DNA of 64,000 nt from Chromatiales bacterium (GTDB taxonomy: Bacteria; Pseudomonadota; Gammaproteobacteria; Chromatiales; Chromatiaceae). The notes under the pieces were generated by a model that saw only the letters and a program-made list of their open reading frames with translations, had not been told where the DNA came from and did no database searches. Numbering within the stretch: the first letter of the stretch is position 1; every line of letters begins with the position of its first letter. This document shows, one piece after another, positions 27,147 through 36,718 of this stretch. A program made the position numbers and the translations under genes. The stretch spans positions 1 to 64,000 of the forward strand of contig JANQRK010000105.1 in the NCBI GenBank assembly GCA_028284585.1. Reading direction: 5' to 3'.

Positions 27147-27476
27147 ATGAAGGCTATTGTTACTCTCTTTACGGTGCTGTGCTTGCTGCCCTTATCGGCC
27201 AATGCACGGGATTTCGGCGATCGCGTCGAACGCCATCTCGACCGCAAGGGTGACCGCATAGAAAACCGCCTGGACCGGCGCGGCGACAAGATCAACAATC
27301 GACTCGATCGCCGCTCGGATCGTCTAGCGGCGCGCGGCCATGAGCGTGCAGCGGCACGCCTGGACCGACGCGGTGATCGCATCGACTATCGTTTGGATCG
27401 CGCCGGCAGCCGTACCGATGCACGCTTGGACCGACGCGGTGCGCGCTTCGATCGGCGCTGGGACAAGTACCGTTAA
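27147..27476 (+). CDS. secreted protein with 11-residue Arg/Asp repeats
   Basis: A 109-residue exported protein. The signal peptide (MKAIVTLFTVLCLLPLSANA) is followed by a mature part built almost wholly of 11-residue units on the pattern R-L-D-R-R-G-D-R-I-x-x. Successive copies include RLDRRGDKINN, RLDRRGDRIDY, RLDRAGSRTDA and RLDRRGARFDR. Such undecapeptide periodicity predicts an extended amphipathic helix with salt bridges. The ribosome site GGGAGA precedes the ATG. It is divergent from the ECF sigma operon, so it may be a target of that sigma factor. I know no characterised function. The stretch 27477-27696 holds nothing I recognise. Confidence 0.7.
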   Translation: MKAIVTLFTVLCLLPLSANARDFGDRVERHLDRKGDRIENRLDRRGDKINNRLDRRSDRLAARGHERAAARLDRRGDRIDYRLDRAGSRTDARLDRRGARFDRRWDKYR

Positions 27477-27696
27477 CCTGTAGATTGGTCCGATGCCCGG
27501 GTCTTGCCCCGATGCTCAGGACCCTGGTGCCGAGGGCCGGCGCTGTCCGTCATGCTCCGAGCGATACGACGGGCGGCGCCCGAATTTGGCTTGGCGAGCC
27601 GCTGGAAAAACAGCCTGGGTCTGCGGGTACGCGACGCAGAGCGATGCCGGGCAAGGTGCAGTGGGGTGACGCCAAGGCGCGAGACCTTGCTTGACT

Positions 27697-28572
27697 TCAC
27701 CCACGTTCGCGGCGCGCGAACATCAGGCTGGTGATCTGCTCGGAGACGATCCCGATCAGGAAGGTCAACAACGAGGTCATGTACAACAGGGCGCTCATGT
27801 TGGTGAACCGCCCGGTATCGAGATAGGTGACGCTGTACAGGGCGGTTGCCGTAGCGAACAAAAAGGCGGCGATCGGTAAGAACAGCTTGAGCGGCGAATA
27901 CAGGGCGCCAATCTTGAAGATGATCACCAGAAAGCGCGCGCCCTCCCGCCAGATCTTCAAGTGGCTGCGGCCCTCGCGCTGGCGCACATCGATCGGCTCA
28001 TAGGCCACGGTGTAGCCCGAGCGGAAAAAGGCCATGGTGCTGGTCGTCGGGTAGGAGAAGCCGTTTGGCAGCAGATGCAGAAAATCCCGGAACTGGTGGG
28101 TCCGCGAGATCCGCAGCCCGCTGGTGAGGTCGCTGATCGGTTGGCCCGTCATCCAAGACGCCAGGCGATTGAAGACGAAGTTACCGAAGCGCCGGAAGGG
28201 GCTGGCGTGATCACGCGCGCTGCGGGCGCCGACGACCATATCGATGTCCGCGGATTTGATACGCTGCCACAAGCGCAGCACATGATCGGCGGTGTGCTGG
28301 CCGTCGGCATCCAACATGGCGAGATAGCGGCCGCGCGCAGCGCGTGCACCGCGCTTGATGGCTGCACCATTGCCCATGCGGTAGGGATTGCGGACCGACC
28401 GACAACCCAGCCTGTGGCATAGCTCCGCGGTATGGTCCGAGGAGCCATCGTCGACGACGATCAGTTCCGCGGCGGGAAAGGTCTCCCGTAACCGGGGGAG
28501 GAGCGTCGCGAGGCTGCTTGCCTCATTTAGCGCCGGCAGGATGATGCTCAGTTCGACATCTGGTTCGCTCAC
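27697..28572 (-). CDS. family 2 glycosyltransferase with C-terminal membrane helices
   Basis: A 291-residue DPM1/GtrB-like enzyme that would load a sugar from a nucleotide donor onto a polyprenyl phosphate. The GT-A domain opens SIILPALNEASSLATLLPRL, with VVDDGSSDHT and the metal-binding LDADGQH. Two hydrophobic helices at about 215-235 and 250-275 anchor it in the inner membrane. It sits at the downstream end of the minus-strand polysaccharide arm, 12 bp after a TMTC-like gene that could use such a lipid-linked sugar. Confidence 0.85.
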   Translation of the reverse strand: MSEPDVELSIILPALNEASSLATLLPRLRETFPAAELIVVDDGSSDHTAELCHRLGCRSVRNPYRMGNGAAIKRGARAARGRYLAMLDADGQHTADHVLRLWQRIKSADIDMVVGARSARDHASPFRRFGNFVFNRLASWMTGQPISDLTSGLRISRTHQFRDFLHLLPNGFSYPTTSTMAFFRSGYTVAYEPIDVRQREGRSHLKIWREGARFLVIIFKIGALYSPLKLFLPIAAFLFATATALYSVTYLDTGRFTNMSALLYMTSLLTFLIGIVSEQITSLMFARRERG

Positions 28573-28584
28573 GTCACTGTGGCT

Positions 28585-30525
28585 TCATGATTTCGATTGG
28601 GCGGTGATCTCGGCGCGCAGCGCAGCGGTTTTCAGCTTCTGTGATTCATGCTCGGCGAGGCCGGCTGCGCGGTCGAGTGCACGCAGGGCCTGCTCCGTGC
28701 GGCCCAGCTTCTGAAGTACTTGCACCATCTGCATATGATAGCTCCATTGCGCCGGCCAGGCACTCACCGCGGCCTTGGCGTGCTCCAAGGCCGCTTCGAG
28801 GTCACCGGTGACGAACTCATGGTACTTACGATAGGCGGCCTCGAGCCCGGCCCGCCCGGTATAGCTCCAGCGGTCATTGGCGAGCGCAGCGTCGAATATC
28901 GCCTCGAGGTCGGCGTTGGCAAGGCTCGAACGGCCGCTTTCCTGCCACTTCACTAAAAAGCTGAACTGGCTGGAGGATACCTCGGTGGGTCCCACGCCAC
29001 CGGACCGCAATGCTTCTTTCAACTGCTGGACTATCGTCGGGGCCGGCGGTTGCTGAAGGTGCATATCGAGCACGATCAGACCGAACAAACAATTAACACA
29101 CTGCGCATCAGCGGCAAGGCCTCTCTGCAGGAAGGTCCGCGCCGCGTTAGCGATCTTTGGTACCTGGTCTCCTGCATTCGGGAGTGCAGTGATCAGAACC
29201 TGGGCGGCCGTAAAATTACTGCGCGGCGAGTTTGGGTGATTGGCCGCTGTACTGAGCGCGAAGCTCTGATAGCTAGCCCAGTTGCTGGCGCGCACGTAGG
29301 TGGCTACGCCGTAACTACACACTAGCAGGGTGCCGAGCAGGACTGCCAGGCGGTGTACTTTGAGCTGGTGGGAGGTAACGGTCACCAGATAGGCGAGCAG
29401 CAAAATCGGCCCTAAGCTGGGTAGATAGTTGCGATGTTCGAATACCGGCTCCAACGGAAGGATGCTCGACTCAAAGGCATGCCCCGCGAGGAAGAACAGC
29501 ACAGCGAACGAGAACACCTTTGCCTTCTGGCGCAACAACAGTGCACTGAGCACGAGTCCCACCAGCGCAGCGATGGAGATCAGTGTTGTGGGCGGATTGA
29601 CCAGCCCAGTCGATAAGCGAACATCGTCATGAAATAGGCCATAGGCGGAGATATCCGGTACGTACAACCATTGCAGATAGAGCCATAGGGCACGGAACTG
29701 GGTGAGCAAGCGCTCCTCTAGGGTAAATGGTCGCCCATTATAGTTGATGTAGTAGTCTGGGTAAGTAGCAAGATAGAGCAGGCCAGCTATTAGTGGCAGG
29801 GCAATGAGGGTTGCCCAGACGGCGAGCAGAAACCGGCGTCTATTGGGTGCCCCCAGGCCTCGCAGTAGGGTGAGTTCGCTGGCCAAGAGGAGCAATGGCA
29901 GCAATGCGGCGTTTTCTTTTGCGAGAAAGGCCAGGCCGGCCACGGGTACCGCGGCCAGCATCCACATGGCCCCCGGCTTGCCTTCCGCGATCCGTATGCG
30001 TCCCCAGAAGTAGCAGCACAGGGCGGCGAGTAATCCGAGGCTAGAGATCTGCGTCATCCGTTGCACGGTGTAGAGCACAGTGCTGACGTGCAGCGGGTGT
30101 AACAGCCATATAGCGGTGGTTGTTATGGCCAGGAGATTACCGCGCTGCGGGTCAGCGGATTGACCGGCGACTGCCCGATAGGCAAGGCGGGCAAGTACAA
30201 ACACCAGCATGCTTGTCGCGATGTGCACGGCGAGATTGGTGGCCTTGAAGGCCCAGGGGCTCAGGCCCGCCAGTGCGTGATTTACCCCGAAGGTTAGTTG
30301 CGCCAACGGTCGATTGGATGGAAACGGGCTGAATGACGAATTCCAGGCTTGGACGAGATCAGCCCAGGCTAGCGAAGTAATCTTGACCCACCGATTCTGG
30401 GTAATGTGTACATGGTCGTCGAACAGGAAAGGGCCATTGAGGCTGTCTGCATAAAGGAAGATGACTATTGCAACGAGGACCAATGTGGCGAAAGCGGTAG
30501 TTTTCGTTGCGAGCATTGTGATCAT
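28585..30525 (-). CDS. TMTC-like polytopic membrane protein with C-terminal TPRs
   Basis: A 646-residue protein with about ten or more membrane helices in the first 420 residues and a soluble C-terminal third. The N-terminus contains LNGPFLFDDHVHITQN after the first helix, matching the acidic loop of GT-C-fold O-mannosyltransferase-like (TMTC/DUF1736) proteins. The tail has TPR-like helices (AALEHAKAAVSAWPAQWSYH, then LGRTEQALRALDRAA). GT-C enzymes transfer sugars from polyprenyl-phosphate donors on the periplasmic side. The adjacent GtrB-like gene would supply the donor. The function is inferred. The gap 30526-30727 shows no gene. Confidence 0.7.
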   Translation of the reverse strand: MITMLATKTTAFATLVLVAIVIFLYADSLNGPFLFDDHVHITQNRWVKITSLAWADLVQAWNSSFSPFPSNRPLAQLTFGVNHALAGLSPWAFKATNLAVHIATSMLVFVLARLAYRAVAGQSADPQRGNLLAITTTAIWLLHPLHVSTVLYTVQRMTQISSLGLLAALCCYFWGRIRIAEGKPGAMWMLAAVPVAGLAFLAKENAALLPLLLLASELTLLRGLGAPNRRRFLLAVWATLIALPLIAGLLYLATYPDYYINYNGRPFTLEERLLTQFRALWLYLQWLYVPDISAYGLFHDDVRLSTGLVNPPTTLISIAALVGLVLSALLLRQKAKVFSFAVLFFLAGHAFESSILPLEPVFEHRNYLPSLGPILLLAYLVTVTSHQLKVHRLAVLLGTLLVCSYGVATYVRASNWASYQSFALSTAANHPNSPRSNFTAAQVLITALPNAGDQVPKIANAARTFLQRGLAADAQCVNCLFGLIVLDMHLQQPPAPTIVQQLKEALRSGGVGPTEVSSSQFSFLVKWQESGRSSLANADLEAIFDAALANDRWSYTGRAGLEAAYRKYHEFVTGDLEAALEHAKAAVSAWPAQWSYHMQMVQVLQKLGRTEQALRALDRAAGLAEHESQKLKTAALRAEITAQSKS

Positions 30526-30727
30526 CCTTACATTTCCGGAGATGAGGACAATTCTCTTGTCGGCAAGCTACCGGGGGCCTTGATGTCACGTCAGCGCTAC
30601 ACGCCGAGACACGCCGCATGCACGCGGACAGTCACACGCTAAGCTCCAGGTCCGCGGCAAATAGCCAAGGGATTTCGCCAGCTATGACCTTACACCTGGA
30701 GTCGTAGGACCCATTCACGCCGCTTAA

Positions 30728-31672
30728 TCACCGTGCGCACCGCTCTGCGGCGCCCTCTAGGTAACTGCAGGCAGCGGCCGACTTGACCAGAAGCAACTTC
30801 AGCGACCATGGCAATAGCGTCCAGTGTAACGCCCAGGTGGCGATCTTTTCTGCGGGACGAGCGCCGTATCGGCCGGCTCTGCGCATAATGCTGCGCAGCG
30901 GTTGCACTGCCAGGTCTGGGTCGAGACGCGCAAACGACAGATATCGATAGGCCTCCGGGTGCCGGGCGTGAAACACCGGCGCCGAGTAGCGGGCCGCCTC
31001 GCGCATTTTTTGGCAGTAGCCAGCGACCGTATTGCGTGCATCGTGCAGCACTGATAGGCGCGGATCGAACACGACCCGGGGACCGCGCTCCAGCAGACGC
31101 GCAATCAGGTCCTTGTCCTCGAAACCATAGTGCCGATAGGCTTCACAGAAACCTCCCACCTCGAGGAACCGGTCACGCCGGACCAGTAGATTGCCGGTGG
31201 TCATCGCCAGCAGATGCAGCCGCAATTCGGCCTGGCGGCTGCGCCTTCGCTCGACCAGCTGGAGATACCGTGGCCAGAACCCATCCCCCCTGTCGGTAAT
31301 GGGCCCGTAAACGAGCTCGGCACCGGCTGCGGCCTCCCTGGCAAGTACCGTGAAATAGTCTCTCTGCTCGGGCCGACAGTCGGCGTCGAGAAACAGAAGG
31401 TACTCACCGTTTCCCAGCGCCACCCCTTGATTTCGGGCATTCGCACGCCCGCCATTGACCGGCAGGTGAAAGCATCGCAGTCTCGGGTGCAGCATGGACT
31501 TGAGCGCTGCTCCGGTCCCGTCAACGGATCCGTCATCACACACCAGAATCCGTATGTCCGCCGATACCTTTTCGGACAGCTGCAGCAGATATCGGATGTG
31601 CCGGTCAATCCTGTCGCCTGCGTTGAACACAGGTACAATGACATCGACTGATGGATACGCCCGTACCGTCAA
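30728..31672 (-). CDS. family 2 glycosyltransferase
   Basis: A GT-A enzyme of about 314 residues. It starts VRAYPSVDVIVPVFNAGDRI, with LVCDDGSVDGT, RANARNQGVALGNGEYLLFL and the DAD metal motif, then a C-terminal DxD-independent region with FEDKDLIARLLERG. It begins with a TTG at 31672 overlapping the asparagine-synthase stop (TTGA), or a GTG two codons later. There is no plausible ATG. The overlap indicates translational coupling. The sugar donor and acceptor are unknown. Confidence 0.8.
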   Translation of the reverse strand: MTVRAYPSVDVIVPVFNAGDRIDRHIRYLLQLSEKVSADIRILVCDDGSVDGTGAALKSMLHPRLRCFHLPVNGGRANARNQGVALGNGEYLLFLDADCRPEQRDYFTVLAREAAAGAELVYGPITDRGDGFWPRYLQLVERRRSRQAELRLHLLAMTTGNLLVRRDRFLEVGGFCEAYRHYGFEDKDLIARLLERGPRVVFDPRLSVLHDARNTVAGYCQKMREAARYSAPVFHARHPEAYRYLSFARLDPDLAVQPLRSIMRRAGRYGARPAEKIATWALHWTLLPWSLKLLLVKSAAACSYLEGAAERCAR

Positions 31673-33606
31673 GCCGCATCTCCGGCGTGACGATCCAGCC
31701 AGTCCTGCAGCATCAAGGCAGTCCAAAGAGGATAATGCAGGTCCTGCTCTCCCGACTGGTGCATCTCCCATGCAGCATGTACCGGACCGACCTGCAATAC
31801 TTCATGTTGCTGCAATGCAGCAGGAGACAACAGGCTCCAGGCCCACTCCTTGAGTGGTCCACGCAACCAGGAGTCGATCGGCACGCCGAAACCCATTTTC
31901 GGTCGATCGACGAGCGCGCGCGGTACGTAGCGGTGTAGGACCTCCCGCAGGGGCCATTTCCCGCGTCCATCCCGCTGCCGCATAGCGGCCGGAATCCGCC
32001 AGGCAAATTCGACTACACGGTGATCCAACAGGGGTACTCTGCATTCGAGACTGACGCCCATGCTGGCCCGGTCTACCTTGGTCAGGATATCGTCGGGCAG
32101 ATAGGTGACCGTGTCGATAAATTGCATGCGGTCGAGCATTTCGGGAAAGCGCCGTTCCATCGACGGATCCGTGGCCACGCTCAAAGGTTCCTTTGCACCG
32201 ATCACTATTTCATCCGGACTGCGCCATAGAGACAGAAGGCCGGTATAGATCTCGGTTGCCGTGGTACTACGGGCCCGACGCGCAAGACGGTGTACCCGCA
32301 TACCGAAGGCGGACGGTCGGACGGGCCTGGGCAACACCCTGGCCAGGCCATCCCAGGTTGATTCCGGCATAGCCTGCAGCGTTTCGGACACCCCGTGGCG
32401 GATAAGCCTGGGCACCCGGCCGATTTTTTCCCACATCTGCTGGCCGAGCGGATAACGCTCGTAGCCCGCGAAGCACTCATCGCCACCGTCTCCCGATAGC
32501 GCCACCGTGACGTGTCCCCGCGCCAGTCTCGATACCAGATAGGTGGGGATCTGCGAACTGTCGGCGAAGGGCTCGTCATACAGTTGTATGGCGTCGGGCA
32601 ACACGTCCCGCGCATGTGATGGTTCGACGTACAGCTCGTGGTGATCTGTTCCCAAATGCTGCGCGACTGCCATGGCATGCTGTGCCTCGTTGTAGCCAGG
32701 CTCGTTGAAGCCGATCGAAAAGCTAGTCACCGGCCGCATTGACTCGGCCTGCATCAATGCCACGACCACTGAAGAATCGATACCCCCAGAGAGAAAACCA
32801 CCTAGCGGTACGTCCGATACCATCTGGCGCCTCACGGTATCGCGCAGGAGATCTTCTAGCATCGCTACTGCCGCGTCGGGCGTATCGCGCCATGGATTAC
32901 GGGCCGCGGTTTTCCACACATCCGCCATCGACCAATAGCAGCCCGTCTCCACACCATCGGCCTGCCGGTAACTCAGGTAGCAACCGGGTTCGAGCTTATG
33001 TGCCTGCTGCCAGATGCTGCGGGGTGCGGGCACGTAGCCGAAGCGCATGTACAATGCCACGGCTTCACGATCTAACGTGGGCCGCCATGACGGATGTCGC
33101 GACATGGCGCCAAGTTCGGATGCAAAAACGAACAGTCCGTTCATCTCACCCCAGTAGAGGGGTTTGATTCCCAGCCGGTCACGCGCAAGCATAAGACGGC
33201 GCTCGGACCGATCCCAGGCGGCGATAGCGAACATGCCATTCAACCGCGATAGGGCTTCCGTGAATCCCCATTGCGCAATGCATTCGACCAGGGCCTCGGT
33301 ATCCGAGCTGCCGCGCAGGCTAATGCCGCTCGCCAGCAATTCCGCGGCAAGCTCGGCGGCATTATACAGTTCGCCGTTGTAGCAAATGATCCAGCGGCCG
33401 TCGGCCGATGTCATTGGCTGGGCCCCACTGGGGGAGATGTCGACAATCGCTAGCCGACGATGGCCCAGATAGACACCCGCATCCGGGTCGATCCATGTAC
33501 CGCACGAATCCGGCCCACGGTGACGTAGCGCAGCATTCATGTCGCTGACAATGCCCCGATTGTCGGGCATTCGGTCCGCACTGAGGAAGCCGGCGATACC
33601 ACACAT
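31669..33606 (-). CDS. asparagine synthase (glutamine-hydrolysing)-type amidotransferase
   Basis: A 645-residue AsnB-family enzyme. The N-terminal class-II glutaminase begins MCGIAGFLSADR with catalytic Cys2. The C-terminal ATP-pyrophosphatase domain has the P-loop FLSGGIDSSVVVALM and ALSGDGGDECFAGYERYP. In polysaccharide clusters such paralogues often amidate sugar acids instead of making free asparagine. It is flanked closely by glycosyltransferases on both sides, with 4-bp gaps or overlaps, which supports that use. All catalytic residues are visible. Confidence 0.85.
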   Translation of the reverse strand: MCGIAGFLSADRMPDNRGIVSDMNAALRHRGPDSCGTWIDPDAGVYLGHRRLAIVDISPSGAQPMTSADGRWIICYNGELYNAAELAAELLASGISLRGSSDTEALVECIAQWGFTEALSRLNGMFAIAAWDRSERRLMLARDRLGIKPLYWGEMNGLFVFASELGAMSRHPSWRPTLDREAVALYMRFGYVPAPRSIWQQAHKLEPGCYLSYRQADGVETGCYWSMADVWKTAARNPWRDTPDAAVAMLEDLLRDTVRRQMVSDVPLGGFLSGGIDSSVVVALMQAESMRPVTSFSIGFNEPGYNEAQHAMAVAQHLGTDHHELYVEPSHARDVLPDAIQLYDEPFADSSQIPTYLVSRLARGHVTVALSGDGGDECFAGYERYPLGQQMWEKIGRVPRLIRHGVSETLQAMPESTWDGLARVLPRPVRPSAFGMRVHRLARRARSTTATEIYTGLLSLWRSPDEIVIGAKEPLSVATDPSMERRFPEMLDRMQFIDTVTYLPDDILTKVDRASMGVSLECRVPLLDHRVVEFAWRIPAAMRQRDGRGKWPLREVLHRYVPRALVDRPKMGFGVPIDSWLRGPLKEWAWSLLSPAALQQHEVLQVGPVHAAWEMHQSGEQDLHYPLWTALMLQDWLDRHAGDAA

Positions 33607-33610
33607 GGCT

Positions 33611-34822
33611 TTACCTGTTCTGATCCATGGCAGGGGCTTGTGTCACAGCGTCTGCCGAAAAAGCAATGGACTCGGGGAGTCCTCTACCTGCCATCAAACT
33701 GCGGTACAGCGTGACATGCTTGTCCACACATACCTGGATGGAAAAACGCCGCGCACGGTCCCGGGACTTGCGCGAAAACCGCACGCGCATGTGCCTGTCC
33801 GCCAAGTCGGTCAACGCAGTAGACAGCGCCGCAACATCAGCTGCTGGGACGATCATGCCGGCATCATCCAGCAACTCGACGCTGCTCCCTAGGCCTGTAG
33901 CCAATACCGGAAGTTCGGCCGCGAGGTACTCGAGCAAGGCATTCGAAAACCCTTCTACATGAGAGGCCGACACGCCGATATCTGCCGCGGCTAGAAAGGG
34001 TCGGACATCATCGCAGTCACCGACAAACTTCACTTTCTCCTCGATCCCCTTCCGGGCACACTGCTCCTGCAACGACCTCCCCACGCCTTCATCTCGGCCA
34101 ACGATGTACAGGTGCCACGGCACTTCGAGACTGGCTGCCGCCAACGCAGCGATCAAATCTGCATGCCCTTTGCAACGCCACAGGTTCGCCACCTTGAGGA
34201 TCACAAAGGTATCTGGGGTGATACCGAGCCTGGCCCGGGCGACATCACGCTCGGGCAGATCACCAAAGAACGCCATATCAATGCCGTTGTTGATGATCCC
34301 GACACGATCATGCGGTGCCCCTTCGGCGACCAGATCTCTCGCGACTTCACGGGAGTTTCCAAGAACGCCGTCCATATGGCCGTGCAGAGTACCTTCTAGC
34401 CATTTTGCGAATGGCCGGCCGGTCAGATAATGACTGGTCGTACGCCTGCTCATCAGGCGGATCTTCGGCCCGATGAAGCGCGCTGTGTAACCACCAATGG
34501 CGTAGGCAGTTGGCGAAAAGAAATGGATTATATCCGGTTGCGACCGAACAATGCGGGTCGCCACACTGATCATCGCTGCAAAAGCCTTCAGCTTCCTTGC
34601 GAGCGCACCGTTTAGCCGGCCGAGCGACTTTGGCATGGTCGTTACCCGTACCCCACGGCTGCGCAGCGCCGGTGCCAGTGCACCAGCGATCCCCAGGCAG
34701 TGGAGCTCAATCTCAAAGCCCTGTTGCCGCAGACCCGGCAGAAGCATCAGCAATTGACGCTCAGCGCCACCCATGTCCAGCGGGCCACCTAGCACGAAAA
34801 GGATCCTTGCGTGTTCGTTCAA
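33611..34822 (-). CDS. family 4 glycosyltransferase (GT-B)
   Basis: A 403-residue GT-B enzyme. The N-terminal acceptor domain begins ARILFVLGGPLDMGGAERQL. The C-terminal donor domain contains VANLWRCKGHADLIAAL and the E-x7-E-type motif HVEGFSNALLEYLAAELPVL. A run reading LMSRRTTSHYLTG and LEGTLHGHMDGVLGNS recurs in a truncated copy at 51444-51840 on the other strand. It starts four bases after asnB ends, in the same operon. The sugar specificity is unknown. Confidence 0.85.
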   Translation of the reverse strand: MNEHARILFVLGGPLDMGGAERQLLMLLPGLRQQGFEIELHCLGIAGALAPALRSRGVRVTTMPKSLGRLNGALARKLKAFAAMISVATRIVRSQPDIIHFFSPTAYAIGGYTARFIGPKIRLMSRRTTSHYLTGRPFAKWLEGTLHGHMDGVLGNSREVARDLVAEGAPHDRVGIINNGIDMAFFGDLPERDVARARLGITPDTFVILKVANLWRCKGHADLIAALAAASLEVPWHLYIVGRDEGVGRSLQEQCARKGIEEKVKFVGDCDDVRPFLAAADIGVSASHVEGFSNALLEYLAAELPVLATGLGSSVELLDDAGMIVPAADVAALSTALTDLADRHMRVRFSRKSRDRARRFSIQVCVDKHVTLYRSLMAGRGLPESIAFSADAVTQAPAMDQNR

Positions 34823-34927
34823 GGTCGGCCAATGAATGTCGTCACGTACTCGCGAGAACTGCTCGACCGGAACAGGCGACCAACAAAAGCCCTGGACCGG
34901 ATACCACCGCGGCTCGGGGCTGCAGGC

Positions 34928-36718
34928 TCAACTGCTGAATCCATAGGCATGTTTCGTCTCCGCGACCATCCGTTCGATTCCAAACTTCTTGGAGGCATTC
35001 TCGGGGGCCGTTGCGCGCGCCTCTTGAAGCCACGCCGAGTCGCCGAGGCTTTCCAGCACCCGGTCCGCGAGTTGCCGCGCACTCCGTTCGGCAACCACCC
35101 ACCCGGTCTTTCCGTTCTCGACAGTCTCCGCACTACCACCGGCAATCGTTGTAACCACCGGGCAACCGAGATACTGAGCCTCGATCAGGACGTTCGGGGT
35201 GCCCTCGACATGAGAGGTCAGAAGAAACATATCCATCGCAGCCATGGCTAGCGGCAGATCCCGTTGCGTACCGGGCAGCACCAACCGGGAGCGAATGCCT
35301 AGCTTTTCTGCGCGCTGCTCCATCTCGGCCTGCATCGGACCGGCCCCGACTAGCAGAAAATAGGCATCGTCTCGGTGCTCGGCAACGATCGCAGCTGTTT
35401 CCAGCCAAAGTAGCGGATCCTTCTCCGGCCAGAAACGAAAGACGCTGCCGACCACCACCGCATCTGCTGGAATCCCCAGGCTCAGGCGCCAAGACGTGAT
35501 CTTGTGGCGGGGCGGCAACTGCAGCTCGCCGATACCGTTGAGGATCACCCCGACACGTCCGTGAGCGATCCCCAGCCATGACGCGTAATCCAGCGCACCC
35601 GCCTCGCTGTTATTGATCATCTCCACGGCCGGACAGGATGCCAGTGCACGATAGACTGGCGCCATGAACGGATAAAAATGGGGGAAGCGAAAAGGTGCCA
35701 TGCTGCGCATGCCGAGAACGACTTTCGGCACCCCGAGCAGGGCCGCTGCCAGTCCGCCCACAACATTTGTGTAGTCCTGCCAAAAATGCACGACACCTGG
35801 TCGCCGGACAAGCAGGTTTGCTGCCTGCACAACGATATCATCAACAACCCAGTGTGGCAGTGCAGTTGTCAGCTGAACAAAGCCGGCATCGTCGATCATT
35901 CTGCCAAGTGCCTCGGTTTCTGCTGGCTCGAGAGTAGCTACGATGTCGAGCAGACTCTGCGTGCGAAACAGTGGTACTGCCGGCTCAATATTGTTCCGGT
36001 AAAAATCGAATTCCTCAGAGCCTAACTCATAGCACTGAATGGAGACGCCGCGGCCTTCGTTGCTCAAGGCAAGGGCGGTGTTGACCAACTGACGCTCCGT
36101 TCCACCTGCGGCGAGGTTGTTGTTGACCAGCATGATCCTCGTTTGATCGAAAAAACCGTTCGGCATCGAAGCCTTTTTTTGCAGGAGCTTCCCTAGCCTT
36201 CGCTCTGTTAGCCGGGCATGAAGCGTCGACGACATACGCAGGTAACGATCGGCAAGCCTCTGCAGCTTGGAGCTCAGGAGTACGAAAAAGCGCTGCGCTA
36301 TTCGTCGATGTAACCGGGCGCGGGTCACCGAATTGAGATTGTCGAGCGTAAACACATACCGGATTCCCGATCGCCAGGCGCTCAATCCGCGCTTGATGTT
36401 CAGTATGCGACCGCCGGAAAGCAACAGAAGGCTGTGGGCCCCGACACACGGAATGAGCCAGTTGCCGTCATCGGTGATCACGCCGATCCGCTGATCGCTA
36501 CCCAATCGTCCTGCGACGGTCTTGCCGACGATTGCGCCGCTGACCTCGGACAGACCCAGCAGTGCTAGGATTTCGGAAATCTCGCGGGTTTCTGTCAAGA
36601 CCAGCACAGCCGGTAGCTCATTACCGGGTCTGCCACGAAGGATGTGCCGTACGTGACGTGAAATTCCTGATGACAGGTGTACATCGCGGTCAGTCTGCAT
36701 GGCCGGCCGCACGCTCAT
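34928..36718 (-). CDS. family 4 glycosyltransferase with N-terminal extension
   Basis: A 596-residue protein. The first 195 residues form an uncharacterised domain that contains SLLLLSGGRILNIKRGLSAW. A GT-B glycosyltransferase follows from about 198 (RIMLVNNNLAAGGTERQLVN), with VVHFWQDYTNVVGGLAAALL in the acceptor domain and SHVEGTPNVLIEAQYLGCPV in the donor domain. It is a clear paralogue of the gene at 49678-51447, including the WQDYTN segment. Its start lies within the end of the Wzt-C-like gene (about 29-bp overlap). It probably adds a sugar to the polysaccharide exported by the Wzm/Wzt pair. Confidence 0.85.
   Translation of the reverse strand: MSVRPAMQTDRDVHLSSGISRHVRHILRGRPGNELPAVLVLTETREISEILALLGLSEVSGAIVGKTVAGRLGSDQRIGVITDDGNWLIPCVGAHSLLLLSGGRILNIKRGLSAWRSGIRYVFTLDNLNSVTRARLHRRIAQRFFVLLSSKLQRLADRYLRMSSTLHARLTERRLGKLLQKKASMPNGFFDQTRIMLVNNNLAAGGTERQLVNTALALSNEGRGVSIQCYELGSEEFDFYRNNIEPAVPLFRTQSLLDIVATLEPAETEALGRMIDDAGFVQLTTALPHWVVDDIVVQAANLLVRRPGVVHFWQDYTNVVGGLAAALLGVPKVVLGMRSMAPFRFPHFYPFMAPVYRALASCPAVEMINNSEAGALDYASWLGIAHGRVGVILNGIGELQLPPRHKITSWRLSLGIPADAVVVGSVFRFWPEKDPLLWLETAAIVAEHRDDAYFLLVGAGPMQAEMEQRAEKLGIRSRLVLPGTQRDLPLAMAAMDMFLLTSHVEGTPNVLIEAQYLGCPVVTTIAGGSAETVENGKTGWVVAERSARQLADRVLESLGDSAWLQEARATAPENASKKFGIERMVAETKHAYGFSS

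Noticed and set aside
27200-27476. Short-period DNA repeats suggesting a CRISPR array
   Set aside because: The repeats are imperfect 33-bp coding repeats in frame with an exported protein, without spacers.
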